A stretch of 53,472 bases of DNA. It comes from JBJHBP01 sp050485645 (GTDB lineage Bacteria > Pseudomonadota > Gammaproteobacteria > Steroidobacterales > Rariloculaceae). The stretch covers positions 1 through 53,472 of the forward strand of contig JBJHBT010000026.1 of assembly GCA_050485645.1 (NCBI GenBank). Reading direction: 5' to 3'. The notes beneath the pieces were generated by a model that was not told where the DNA came from, searched no databases, and was given only the letters and a program-made list of their open reading frames with translations. This document shows positions 8,865 to 17,416 of the stretch, one piece after another. Within the stretch, counting starts at the first letter, position 1. Every line of letters begins with the position of its first letter. Position numbers and translations under genes: made by a program.

Positions 8865-8893
8865 TAGATACCACATTGCCGGTCCAGGGCCAA
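8865..8893 (-). promoter_or_regulatory. Candidate sigma-70 promoter for the DAHP synthase leader
   Basis: On the minus strand TTGGCC (8888-8893) and TATCTA (8865-8870) are separated by exactly 17 bases. The predicted transcript start would be near 8858, within a few bases of the leader peptide ATG. A single unverified match; transcription from the upstream DUF1622 operon could also feed the leader. Confidence 0.4.
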
Positions 8894-8902
8894 GCGGGCG
8901 GT

Positions 8903-9271
8903 TCACGGCCTTTTCTCGTCGCCGTCCCAATCGGAGGTGTGATGGCGCATCTCGTACTCGATGAAATAGGCGATTACGGTGCGGATCGCGACGATGCCGC
9001 CCAGAATACCCAGCGATTCCCAGGTGGGGACGACCACCGTCTGGATGATGTCACTGGCAATGAAGAACTCCAGTGACAGCACCATCTTGCGACCAATCGT
9101 GATGCGGATGGCGCCCAGGCCGACGGGGGCATAGCCTTGGGCGAGGAGCAGCCAGCCGCGTCGAACCAGCGAGATCAGCGCCTGGATCACGGCCCAGACC
9201 ACAATCACCACGCCGACTGCCTGTATGGCCGGAACGATCCAGTTGATGATCGCTTCGAGCAGGTCATGCAT
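8903..9271 (-). CDS. DUF1622 family membrane protein
   Basis: 122 residues from ATG 9271, preceded by GGAGGG. Hydrophobic segments at about residues 8-40 and 68-110, with RRGWLLLAQGY and EFFIASDIIQTVV between and after, match the DUF1622 family of small membrane proteins of unknown function. Its start overlaps the methyltransferase stop by eight bases, so the two are translationally coupled, and it closes the long minus-strand operon beginning with the decaheme cytochrome. Its role there is unknown. Confidence 0.75.
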   Translation of the reverse strand: MHDLLEAIINWIVPAIQAVGVVIVVWAVIQALISLVRRGWLLLAQGYAPVGLGAIRITIGRKMVLSLEFFIASDIIQTVVVPTWESLGILGGIVAIRTVIAYFIEYEMRHHTSDWDGDEKRP

Positions 9272-9995
9272 GCTGTGTGCCCTCCAGCTTCGTGGCCAGC
9301 CGATACAGCTGCAGATACCAGAAACGCCCGGCTCGCAACTCCTCGTGAGCGACAATCGTCACGCCGGGCAGTTCACTGATCAGGCCGCGCAGCGCGGCCG
9401 TGGACAGTACCTGTTGCCAGGCCGGTTGACGCCACTGCAGCCAGCCAGTCGCGATCCGCATCGCCAGGTTGCGCGAGGCGGCGAAGGTGGCGAGAAAGAT
9501 CGTGGTACCGGTGGCGCCGGTGCCGTCCCCGTCCCCGGCATCGGCTGCAGTTTCCGTGTCGGCGGCCGCAGGCGCGGTTGCGGCGGTTCGCCCTGTCGCG
9601 ATGAGACGGGTCAGATGCGCGCGCGCATCGCTGACGTGATGCAGCACGTTCAGCGAGCAGATGACATCGAAAGTGCCGTGAACGAAGGGGGGGTGTGCGG
9701 CATCGGCCTCGACCAGTCCGGCCTCCGGAACGCGTTGTCTGGCCTGTCGCAGCTGGGCGCGACTGATGTCCATTCCCGTCAACCGCAGGCCCGGAGCCTG
9801 CCTGCTCAGCCTGGCCAGCCAGCCTCCGCTACCGCAGCCCACGTCAAGAACCCGGGCGTCGTCGCGCAGGTGGTCCGGCCAGTGAGTCAGCACCCATTCC
9901 CGCGTGCTGCTATTGAACGCATGCCAGCGGTCCTCATAGTCTGCCGCGAGGCGCGCGTAGTCACGTCTTACAGCGGCATGGACGGGATTGCCCAA
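9264..9995 (-). CDS. Class I SAM-dependent methyltransferase
   Basis: 243 residues. The S-adenosylmethionine site is clear: DVGCGSGGWLARL (motif I, about residues 51-63), LTGMDIS and VEADAAHPPF, with ICSLNVLHHV as motif IV. A low-complexity Thr/Ala/Asp insert (about 145-168) precedes the last strands. It appears to start with TTG at 9995: no in-frame ATG or GTG precedes the SAM domain, and GAGGTCGCCTG lies directly upstream. It lies nine bases after the cytochrome-b5-like gene. The substrate is unknown; context would fit a quinone or small-molecule methylase but does not prove it. Confidence 0.85.
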   Translation of the reverse strand: MGNPVHAAVRRDYARLAADYEDRWHAFNSSTREWVLTHWPDHLRDDARVLDVGCGSGGWLARLSRQAPGLRLTGMDISRAQLRQARQRVPEAGLVEADAAHPPFVHGTFDVICSLNVLHHVSDARAHLTRLIATGRTAATAPAAADTETAADAGDGDGTGATGTTIFLATFAASRNLAMRIATGWLQWRQPAWQQVLSTAALRGLISELPGVTIVAHEELRAGRFWYLQLYRLATKLEGTQHA

Positions 9996-10004
9996 CAGGC
10001 GACC

Positions 10005-10364
10005 TCATTCATCGGCGAGCGTGCCGATCAGATACTCGTCCATCATGCCCCAGGCCGTCGGGCTGTGATCGCGACCGTAACCCTTGGTGCGCATGCCTTC
10101 GGTTGCTTCCTTTCCGCACCAGTCGAGCATGATCGACGGTGGCGTCGGGTGATTGGGCAGATAGCGTGTGAAGTCATAGACCTTGCCTTCGATGGCCATC
10201 CAGCACGACTCCGCCGTGTTGTGTTCGGCCAGCTCTTCCTGAGTGATCGAGCGCAGGCTGTCTTCGTCGGCGACGCTGTCGCTGGACGCCAGCTGCGCGA
10301 TGCCGACCAGCGTCAGTGCCCCGGCACAGAATGCGATGAACGCGGCGAATGTCACTTTCTTCAT
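10005..10364 (-). CDS. Periplasmic cytochrome b5-like haem-binding protein
   Basis: 119 residues: an N-terminal signal/anchor (MKKVTFAAFIAFCAGALTLVGIA) then a cytochrome b5 fold from about residue 41. EELAEHNTAESCWMAIEGKV and YDFTRYLPNHP match b5 proteins; the two candidate axial histidines are H72 in NHPTPP (usually HPGG) and H100 in GRDHSP. The start at 10364 overlaps the upstream reductase stop (ATGA), so the two are coupled. I infer a membrane-anchored or soluble periplasmic electron carrier between the flavocytochrome and the decaheme cytochrome. Confidence 0.8.
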   Translation of the reverse strand: MKKVTFAAFIAFCAGALTLVGIAQLASSDSVADEDSLRSITQEELAEHNTAESCWMAIEGKVYDFTRYLPNHPTPPSIMLDWCGKEATEGMRTKGYGRDHSPTAWGMMDEYLIGTLADE

Positions 10365-11704
10365 AGCAGGTTGAACTCCTCGGAATGGATGCGTTCCCGC
10401 GCCATGCCGGACGCGAGAAGCGCGGCGCGCGCCGCATCCAGCAGTGGCTGCGGGCCGCAGACATACGCATGGCGATCGGACAGTCCCGGGCAATGATCGT
10501 TCAAAAACCGGTCCGACAGGGGGCCTTCGCGATAGAAATAGTGCATCACCAGCCGGAACCCCGGTATCGCACTCTGGAGCGCGATGAGTTCGTCGTAGAA
10601 CAGCGTGCGATTCTCATCCTGTACACAGTAAACCAGAATGACGTCGGTCACGGTGGATGTGTCTGTGTCCGTACCGCCGCGCGCAGCCGCACCGATCCGT
10701 GCCGCCATGTGCCTGCCACGGCCCAGAAACGGCGTGATGCCAATGCCGCCCGCTATCCACAGCTCCGGGGAAGTCGGCTGCGGCGACTTGAAGAAATGGC
10801 CGTACGGCCCCTCCACGCCAACCTCGCTGCCGGGTGTAATGTTCAGAATGGCGCGGCTGGCATCGCCAAGCGCCTTGATCGCGATGCGCAGGTGCGGCTC
10901 ACCCGGCGCCGACGACAGCGTATACGGATGCTCCTCGCCGCAGCCGGCAGCCAGCGTACGATCGAACGGTGTGAGGTAGACGAACTGCCCGGCTTCATGG
11001 CGCAGAGGCGCCGCCTTTGGCTCAAGCACCAGTTCCACGACGTTGTTGGCCGGACGGAGCACCTCGGTCACGGTATGGCGCTGTCGACCGATACGGCGCG
11101 AAAACACCAGCCGGTAGGACACCGCGGCCACTGCCGCCGCCGCGAGCAGCAGCCAGATCAGTGTGTTGAGCGGATCGGGTATCGTGCGTGCCAGCAGCAG
11201 GGTATGTGCCAGGCCGGCGATCACGGCCAGCGCAGCGAGCCGGTGTATATGACGCCAGCGCTGGTAGTCGGGCTCGCCGAAGAACTTGAAGCTGGGTGCG
11301 AGAAACACCACCATGGCAAGCAGCGCGATCCAGCCCCAGATCGTTGGCCAGTGCATGTGCGCAGGCACGAGGGTTCGGGATGCGGCCTGCAGTGATACCT
11401 CCGCGGCACCCATCGCCAGCAGCAGCGGGTGCGCCAGCAGCAGCAGGAATGCGACGCCGCCAAGCTTGTGATGAGTCTGCCAGAGTTTCGTCAGGCCACC
11501 GAAAGGCCGATCGAATCCGGGCACCCGGCAGCTGAGGATTGCCGCCACCAGCAGGAAAGCCAGCCCTGCAATACCGGTCACGCGTCCGAGCAGATTCAGT
11601 ATCGCGCCCGGGCTGTTCAGGTCGCCGCCGCGCACAAACGCGATGGCAATCACTCCCGGCACAATCGCCAGCAACCACAATAGCAGTGTCGCGCGAGGCT
11701 TCAT
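10361..11704 (-). CDS. Ferric reductase-like transmembrane flavocytochrome
   Basis: 447 residues. The N-terminal half (about 1-200) has six hydrophobic helices and the two-haem histidine pattern of ferric reductase/NADPH-oxidase proteins: H78/H79 with H92, and H152/H154 with H167. The C-terminal half is a ferredoxin-reductase module: FAD motif HPYTLSSAP, NAD(P) motif GGIGITPFLG and the late CGPQPLL. The family moves electrons from cytoplasmic NAD(P)H through FAD and two b haems to the outside. It sits 9 bases after the MtrB stop and overlaps the b5-like gene, suggesting it feeds the decaheme conduit. Confidence 0.88.
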   Translation of the reverse strand: MKPRATLLLWLLAIVPGVIAIAFVRGGDLNSPGAILNLLGRVTGIAGLAFLLVAAILSCRVPGFDRPFGGLTKLWQTHHKLGGVAFLLLLAHPLLLAMGAAEVSLQAASRTLVPAHMHWPTIWGWIALLAMVVFLAPSFKFFGEPDYQRWRHIHRLAALAVIAGLAHTLLLARTIPDPLNTLIWLLLAAAAVAAVSYRLVFSRRIGRQRHTVTEVLRPANNVVELVLEPKAAPLRHEAGQFVYLTPFDRTLAAGCGEEHPYTLSSAPGEPHLRIAIKALGDASRAILNITPGSEVGVEGPYGHFFKSPQPTSPELWIAGGIGITPFLGRGRHMAARIGAAARGGTDTDTSTVTDVILVYCVQDENRTLFYDELIALQSAIPGFRLVMHYFYREGPLSDRFLNDHCPGLSDRHAYVCGPQPLLDAARAALLASGMARERIHSEEFNLL

Positions 11705-11713
11705 GCGTCGTTC

Positions 11714-13975
11714 CTAGAATCTGGCCACATAGCTCAGTATCACGTGATTGATCCGGTAGTTCGGACTTTCGTTCCCGAGAGAGAGCACGTTGGCAATGGT
11801 GTCCGGGGCCACGCCGTCGTAGCCGAAGTCGCGACTGCGGTACCGTTCGTGTTCCAGCGCCATTCGCAGCTGTGTCTGGTTGCGCAGCGGGAAGCTGACG
11901 TGCAGGCGGTAGACATTCAGCCGCGTGCGCAGCGGTGGCAGGGTGGTGGTGGCCAGCGCAGGGCCGGACGATACGTCCAGGCGGCCGGTGGACACGGCGT
12001 AGATCAGGTCCAGTCCAGCCGCAACCGGGCCGAGTTCGGCGCTGCCGGCGAGCCACGGCCAACGCTGCTCCAGGCGATCGATGTCCAGTGACAGCCCGGT
12101 GGTGGCAAAGCGGTCGCGGCCATCCATCCACCAGTTGCGATCCGGGTCCTGCGCCTGGGCTGGTGTGGCATTGAACGATCGCCCGGCCTGCCGGTTGCTG
12201 TAGCGGTCCAGTGTCACAAAGGCTGACAGTCGCAGGTCGTCCGCCGGCAACATGCTGGCGTCGATGGTGGCCGTGCGCATGCTGGCGCGGGTCAGACCGA
12301 AAACGGAGTTGCCGAAGTCGTCACGATTGTAGCCGGCCGACAGGCCCACGCTGCCGCTGCTGCCGAGCGGCACATCGGCGCGCAGCCGCACACCGTCGCG
12401 ATCACGGTCGGCGAGATAATACTTGCGCAGCAGCGGATGATTCTCGAAATCGTCTTCGCCGATCGTGCCAGGTACCCGTGTTTCCACCAGTGGCCGGTTG
12501 CCGACATATTCTCCAGTGCTGCGTCGGGCATGCAGCAGGTCCACGGACAGCGCAAGTATGTCCAGCGTACTGAACCGCACGCCGACGTTGTACTGGTGTT
12601 CGTCCAATGCCGCCACTTCCGAGTAGTCGCGACGCTGATCGATATATCGATAGCCACCCTGCATGCGTATGCCGCGACTCACGCGATAGCCCACGTCGGC
12701 GCGCACTGTGTGCTGAGTCAGGCTGTATGGCCGATTGATGCGGGCCAGCTCCGCGATGCGCTGGTTCTCCGAGTCGCTGCGGATGATCTGCCACGTTTCC
12801 CTGGATGTGCGGTCGTCCCGGTCGTCGTACCGGTAGCTGGTGTTCACCTGCAGCCGCGATGTCGGCCGGGCGCTCAGACCCACGTTCACGCGGGTGAGAT
12901 CGACTCGGCCGCCCAGTGAACTGCGCGGTAGTGGCGTGCTGATCGCGATGGCCGGATTCACTGTGTACGCGAGAAACGTCTGGTCCTGGAGCATGCGACC
13001 GTAAGACGCGCCCAGGTTGAGTCGCAGCGTGCCGCTCAGGGCATACGTACCGGCGAAGCCCAGTTGATGGAAGCTGTTATCCGGCTCCAGTGACAGTCTT
13101 GCGATGCCCCCCGGGTAAGCGGTGCCATCCACCCACTGCGGATGCGCACCGAACGGTGTCTGCCAGCTGACCGATGAGTGCGTGTTGCGGAAGAACGAAC
13201 CGGTGTAGGACAGCCCCGCCGTGGAGCGCCTCGTGGTGCGCGTGGCGCCCAGATCCACCACCTCGGTGGTGAAATCGAGCGGCACAGGCAGCAGCGCCGC
13301 GCGTGCATTGCCGCCGGTACTGCCGGTGGTGCCGCCCTGAAGCCGCAGCCCGTCCTTGTGTTCGTGGCGATAGTTGACGTTCAGGTGCCAGCGCGCGTTC
13401 TCGCTGCTGATCAGATCGCGCGCATAGTCCAGTGTGAAGCGCGTGCGTTTCTCCCGCAGGTGCACGTCTTCCAGAGCGCTGCCCAGCGATGGCAGGCCCG
13501 GGGTCGTGTTGCCGGTGGTCTCCCAGCCCGATGGCAGCGTCAGGAAGGCCGAGCCCACATCGCGGAATGGCGTGCGCGCGCTGTCGCTGTTGTAGCGTGG
13601 TATCTGCGCCAGCTCCAGCGTGAGGCGCTGGCGACCGTAATCGCCGATCCGCAGCTGCAGGTGGCGGGCATTCTGGCCGAGTCGTGTGCCCTCAGCGCTC
13701 CAGTGGAAGGTCTCGTTGCCGTCCCAGGCCGGTGTGGAACGCAGGCGGAACTCAAGCCATGGGTGCAGGCCGGAGCTGACCAGCCCGGTGTGGCGGCCAT
13801 AGCGGAACGAGCTGTCGTCCTGCCAACCCAGGCCGATGGTCACCTCACGTTCCAGCGTGCGTTCTCCGGCCTGACCCTGCGCCGCGGCCGACATGGCCGT
13901 CAGCAGCGCCGTCGCCGCCCACAGGGGTGCCGTGACACGCCATGCGGCAGTCGCTGCTCCGCCCCGCAGCGTCAC
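11714..13975 (-). CDS. MtrB/PioB family outer-membrane beta-barrel protein
   Basis: 753 residues with a signal peptide (cleavage probably after SAAAQG, about residue 34) and a long beta-rich body ending in ARF, the C-terminal Phe of outer-membrane barrels. Length, alternating strands and position next to a decaheme cytochrome match MtrB/PioB/DmsF, the porin that sheathes an MtrA-type cytochrome. The GTG start overlaps the cytochrome stop (GTGA), which implies coupled synthesis. MtrB of Shewanella has an N-terminal CxxC; no such pair is evident near this N-terminus. Confidence 0.88.
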   Translation of the reverse strand: MTLRGGAATAAWRVTAPLWAATALLTAMSAAAQGQAGERTLEREVTIGLGWQDDSSFRYGRHTGLVSSGLHPWLEFRLRSTPAWDGNETFHWSAEGTRLGQNARHLQLRIGDYGRQRLTLELAQIPRYNSDSARTPFRDVGSAFLTLPSGWETTGNTTPGLPSLGSALEDVHLREKRTRFTLDYARDLISSENARWHLNVNYRHEHKDGLRLQGGTTGSTGGNARAALLPVPLDFTTEVVDLGATRTTRRSTAGLSYTGSFFRNTHSSVSWQTPFGAHPQWVDGTAYPGGIARLSLEPDNSFHQLGFAGTYALSGTLRLNLGASYGRMLQDQTFLAYTVNPAIAISTPLPRSSLGGRVDLTRVNVGLSARPTSRLQVNTSYRYDDRDDRTSRETWQIIRSDSENQRIAELARINRPYSLTQHTVRADVGYRVSRGIRMQGGYRYIDQRRDYSEVAALDEHQYNVGVRFSTLDILALSVDLLHARRSTGEYVGNRPLVETRVPGTIGEDDFENHPLLRKYYLADRDRDGVRLRADVPLGSSGSVGLSAGYNRDDFGNSVFGLTRASMRTATIDASMLPADDLRLSAFVTLDRYSNRQAGRSFNATPAQAQDPDRNWWMDGRDRFATTGLSLDIDRLEQRWPWLAGSAELGPVAAGLDLIYAVSTGRLDVSSGPALATTTLPPLRTRLNVYRLHVSFPLRNQTQLRMALEHERYRSRDFGYDGVAPDTIANVLSLGNESPNYRINHVILSYVARF

Positions 13976-14925
13976 CGTGTCAGCCCCGGGCCGGAAGGAT
14001 GGTTGGAGCCATGCACCCGGCTATGGCAGTTGGTGCAGTTCTGCGCCAGCAGCAGATGCGATGCGCCCTGTGGTGGTGCGTTCTGGCCGCTGAGGGCGGT
14101 GCTCGGATGGAAGGCGGCCAGATGGCACTGCTGACACATGAACGGTGCCCGTGCCGTCAGCAGATTGCCGTGGCTTGAGCCGTGCGGTACATGGCAGTGA
14201 GTGCAGTCCTCGGCCACGGGCTGGTGTTCCCAGAGGAACGGCCCACGCATCTCGGCATGACAGTCATAGCAGGTCTCGTTCACCGATGCGCGGCTGAGCA
14301 TGCCCGGCGCCGCACTGCCGTGCGGCGTGTGGCAGTCGGTACACTGCATGAGGCCGGCACCGACCGGATGGGTCGATCGACGGAAGAATTCGGCGCGCTC
14401 ACCCTCGTGACAGGCGAAACAGACATCGGCTTCACCGCTGCGCGTGAGCACCGGATCCTGCGCGGTATGCGACACGTGGCAGTCGGTGCAGGCCACCTCG
14501 CCGAAGCTGTGCGCCCCCGTGCTCCAGTGAGCGCCGACCTCGCGCTGATGGCAGCCCAGGCACATCTCGTCCTTCACGGCCGCGGTTTCGTGCACATTGA
14601 ACGATACCGATGGTGGCGGCCGTACGCCGTCCACCACGCGAAGATGCGCCTCGCTGGGGCCGTGGCAGTCTTCGCACTGATGCCGTGCATCGGCCAGCGG
14701 TGAATCCGGGTTCGCCGTGATCGCATGCGGGCTGCCGAGTATGCCGGTGGCCGGTCGTGCCGCGTTTGCGCCGTGGCAGATCAGGCAGCCCTGCGTCCCG
14801 GTGCCGGCATAGGCGGCGACGTCGCTGCCGGAGTTCTGCGCAACCGCGGGTGTGGCGATCAGCAGGACAAGGAAGGCCAGTGGCGCCACTTTGACTGTTG
14901 CACGGTTGCCGGACCGTTCGCGCAT
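13972..14925 (-). CDS. Decaheme c-type cytochrome, DmsE/MtrA family
   Basis: 317 residues: a signal peptide (to about AVAQ, residue 30) and exactly ten CxxCH motifs at cysteines 47, 84, 122, 146, 169, 195, 219, 241, 264 and 297. MtrA/DmsE proteins of this size are periplasmic decaheme wires that insert into an MtrB barrel. It is the first gene of a six-gene overlapping operon. The ATG at 14925 has GAGGGA about eight bases upstream. No extracellular MtrC/OmcA-type cytochrome or DMSO reductase gene accompanies it, so the final acceptor or donor is not known. Confidence 0.95.
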   Translation of the reverse strand: MRERSGNRATVKVAPLAFLVLLIATPAVAQNSGSDVAAYAGTGTQGCLICHGANAARPATGILGSPHAITANPDSPLADARHQCEDCHGPSEAHLRVVDGVRPPPSVSFNVHETAAVKDEMCLGCHQREVGAHWSTGAHSFGEVACTDCHVSHTAQDPVLTRSGEADVCFACHEGERAEFFRRSTHPVGAGLMQCTDCHTPHGSAAPGMLSRASVNETCYDCHAEMRGPFLWEHQPVAEDCTHCHVPHGSSHGNLLTARAPFMCQQCHLAAFHPSTALSGQNAPPQGASHLLLAQNCTNCHSRVHGSNHPSGPGLTR

Positions 14926-15146
14926 CGATGTTCCCTCATTCCGTCAAGGCATGCTCCGACGACCTTGGACTGTGAGTCGCGAAGAGTACATTGTTGATTC
15001 TACGTATTTTTACGCGTACTGCATCTTTCGAGCTCCGATATTGGCACAGGCTGTAGTGGCGGGAGGCGTCCGGGCTACGCATTCCGGACCCGCGTTGCGG
15101 GTCTGTGCGATCTCGTCGACAATGCCCGACGGGGGCCTGAAACGGT

Positions 15147-16271
15147 TTGCTTGTGTCCGCTACTGTATCGTCCTCAGAGCGCTGGCTGGCTTACGCCAGA
15201 GTTCTGGGCATTATCGCGAGTCTGTACTTCTTTATCGTTGCCATCGGTGCGCTGGGGCACGCGTTCGGTCTTTTCGGACGCGAATTTGCCGAAGCGGTGC
15301 TGGAGACGACGGAAAACGCCGTGCTCGGCCTTTTTGTCGGTGTGCTGGCTACGTCGCTGGTGCAGAGTTCATCCACCTCCACGTCCATCATTGTCGGCAT
15401 GGTTGCCGGTGGCGCGATTTCGGTGGAAGGCGCGATCCCGATGATCATGGGCGCCAATATCGGCACCACGATCACCAGCATGCTGGTGTCGCTGGGCCAT
15501 ATTCGCCGACCGCTGGAGCTTCAGCGCGGCTTCGCCGCAGCCTCCGTGCACTGCGTATTCAATCTGATCGGCGTGATGATTCTGCTGCCGCTGGAACTGC
15601 TGACGGGCGCGGTATCGTCGCTGGCGCTGTTTCTTGGCGCCGCGTTCCAGGAGATGGGCGGCATGCGGCTCGCCAATCCCCTGAAGGCGGCGACCGAGCC
15701 GATGGTGCTGTTGCTGGCGAGACTGGTATTCAACAACCCGGTGGCGCTGCTGATTGTCGCGTTCGCACTCACCTACGGGATGCTGATTTGCGTCGTCAAG
15801 CTGTTGCGCAGCCTGATGCTGACGCGGCTGGAGCATTTCTTCGATACCCACCTGTTCCGCACCTCCGGTCGGGCAATGTTCTTCGGGGTACTGCTTACGT
15901 TTGCCGTGCAGACCAGCTCGGTGCCGACCGCGCTGGCAATACCGCTGGCCGCTGCCGGTGTGATCCGGCTGATGCAGATCTATCCGTACTGCCTGGGTGC
16001 GAATCTCGGTACGACGCTGACTGCGATTCTCGCCGCGCTTGCCACGGCCAATCCCACCGCGATTACCGTCGCGTTCGCGCACCTGCTGTTCAATGTCATT
16101 GGTATTCTGATTATCTGGCCGATTCCGGCCATACGGCGGATTCCGCCGATAATCGCTACACGTATGGGTGACCTGGCATTCAGGAAGCCCATGGTGCCGC
16201 CGCTGTTCATAGCGGCACTGTACTTCGTGATCCCGGCCGTGGTGCTGGTGGTCGTTCACCTGATGAGGTAG
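15147..16271 (+). CDS. Na/Pi symporter (NptA/PhoU-associated family)
   Basis: 374 residues, about nine membrane helices. It has the inverted-repeat signatures of type II Na/phosphate cotransporters: QSSSTSTS (residue 73) with MGANIGTT (101-108) in the first half, and QTSSVPTA with LGANLGTT in the second. The start is uncertain: TTG at 15147 or GTG at 15153, with a GGGGG 12-18 bases upstream. The PhoU-like gene follows after six bases, so the pair forms a phosphate-handling unit. Confidence 0.88.
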   Translation: MLVSATVSSSERWLAYARVLGIIASLYFFIVAIGALGHAFGLFGREFAEAVLETTENAVLGLFVGVLATSLVQSSSTSTSIIVGMVAGGAISVEGAIPMIMGANIGTTITSMLVSLGHIRRPLELQRGFAAASVHCVFNLIGVMILLPLELLTGAVSSLALFLGAAFQEMGGMRLANPLKAATEPMVLLLARLVFNNPVALLIVAFALTYGMLICVVKLLRSLMLTRLEHFFDTHLFRTSGRAMFFGVLLTFAVQTSSVPTALAIPLAAAGVIRLMQIYPYCLGANLGTTLTAILAALATANPTAITVAFAHLLFNVIGILIIWPIPAIRRIPPIIATRMGDLAFRKPMVPPLFIAALYFVIPAVVLVVVHLMR

Positions 16272-16277
16272 ACCGAG

Positions 16278-16970
16278 ATGTCCTGGAAAAACGTACTGTC
16301 ATTGTTCAACAGGGACGATCTCTACACGCAGGCGCTGGAAGAGGCGCACGACATGCTGGACATCGGGCTGAAGATGTTCGACGTATCAGTGGAGTCGCTG
16401 CGCCGTCACGACGATGGCGCGATGCCGATGGTCGATGTCTACGCGATGGACAAGGAAGTGAATCGCGCCGAGCGCGATGTACGCAAGAAGGTGATGATGC
16501 ACCTCACCGTGAGCGGCCCGGCGGATCTTGCATCCGGCCTGGTGCTGGTCAGCGTCGTGATTGATATCGAACGCATCGGCGACTATGCGAAGAACATCTA
16601 CGACCTGGCGCGCTGGCATCCGCGACGGCTGGAGGCGGGCTCCCTGGAGGAGCAGGTGGCCGACATCGAAAAGCGTGTCGGCAGGCTGTTCGGCGAAATG
16701 GTGGTGGCCTTCAAGGCCAGCGACGTCGAGATGGCCCGTGCCATCATGCTCGAGTACAAGGAACACCTGTCCACCGACTGCGAGCGTGTGGTGAGACAGA
16801 TCGTTAGCGGGGATATCTCGGATCTGTCTCCGGGTGATGCGGCGACGCTGGTGCTGTATGTGCGCTACCTCAAGCGCATTTCGGCGCATGCAAGGAACCT
16901 TGTCAGCGGCATCGTGAATCCGTTTCATCGTATCGGCTATAAAGAGAAAAAGCCGAAGTCAGAGTACTGA
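16278..16970 (+). CDS. PhoU-like regulatory protein
   Basis: 230 residues, almost all helical, with two PhoU-type three-helix repeats (about 18-105 and 120-215). Typical segments are DIERIGDYAKNIYDL (about 96) and YLKRISAHARNLVSGI (about 198). In many genomes a PhoU-domain protein is paired with, or fused to, a Na/Pi symporter and modulates phosphate uptake; the six-base spacing here supports that pairing. Distinct from the PstB-associated PhoU by context, since no pst genes are visible. Confidence 0.85.
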   Translation: MSWKNVLSLFNRDDLYTQALEEAHDMLDIGLKMFDVSVESLRRHDDGAMPMVDVYAMDKEVNRAERDVRKKVMMHLTVSGPADLASGLVLVSVVIDIERIGDYAKNIYDLARWHPRRLEAGSLEEQVADIEKRVGRLFGEMVVAFKASDVEMARAIMLEYKEHLSTDCERVVRQIVSGDISDLSPGDAATLVLYVRYLKRISAHARNLVSGIVNPFHRIGYKEKKPKSEY

Positions 16971-16974
16971 GAAC

Positions 16975-17355
16975 ATGCCGGTCATCCACGTCAAGTCCCT
17001 GCCGTTCGCCAATGAATTCGACCCGTCGCAGATCGTCGGGGATCTGTGCCGTGACTTCGCCACGGAAACAGGCATCGGCCTGCAGTACGTCACCGTCACC
17101 TGGGAGTATCTGCCGTCCGGCCACTATGCCGTGGCCGGCAATGCGGCCGCGCTGCAACCGCGCGACTCCCATCCGGTGCTCGTAGACCTGCTGACACCGG
17201 ATTTCCACACGTCGGCCAGAGTGGAAGTGATGCTCAGGGCCGTGGCGGCCGCCATTGCCGCGCGGACGCCGGTGGACGCGGGCAACATCTTCGTCAACCA
17301 CCGGCGGGCCTATGCCGGAGGCGTGTTTTCTGATGGTGATATGGTCAGGTGGTAG
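16975..17355 (+). CDS. Tautomerase-superfamily-like protein
   Basis: 126 residues. It starts MPVIHVKSLPF, with Pro directly after Met, the catalytic residue in tautomerases once Met is removed, and its length matches the 5-carboxymethyl-2-hydroxymuconate isomerase branch rather than the 62-residue 4-oxalocrotonate type. The rest is a plain alpha/beta domain with two similar halves. The assignment rests on the N-terminus, length and general look, so it is moderate. It begins four bases after phoU-like stop, probably in the same operon. Confidence 0.55.
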   Translation: MPVIHVKSLPFANEFDPSQIVGDLCRDFATETGIGLQYVTVTWEYLPSGHYAVAGNAAALQPRDSHPVLVDLLTPDFHTSARVEVMLRAVAAAIAARTPVDAGNIFVNHRRAYAGGVFSDGDMVRW

Positions 17356-17416
17356 GAGCGGCTGTCCGGTGTTTCCCGGAACGGGGAACAGATGCTGGAA
17401 ATGAGACGAAGTAACA

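Noticed and set aside
7708..8964. 418-residue plus-strand frame across the DAHP synthase
   Set aside because: Antisense of the enzyme and of the attenuator; Arg-rich and without motifs.
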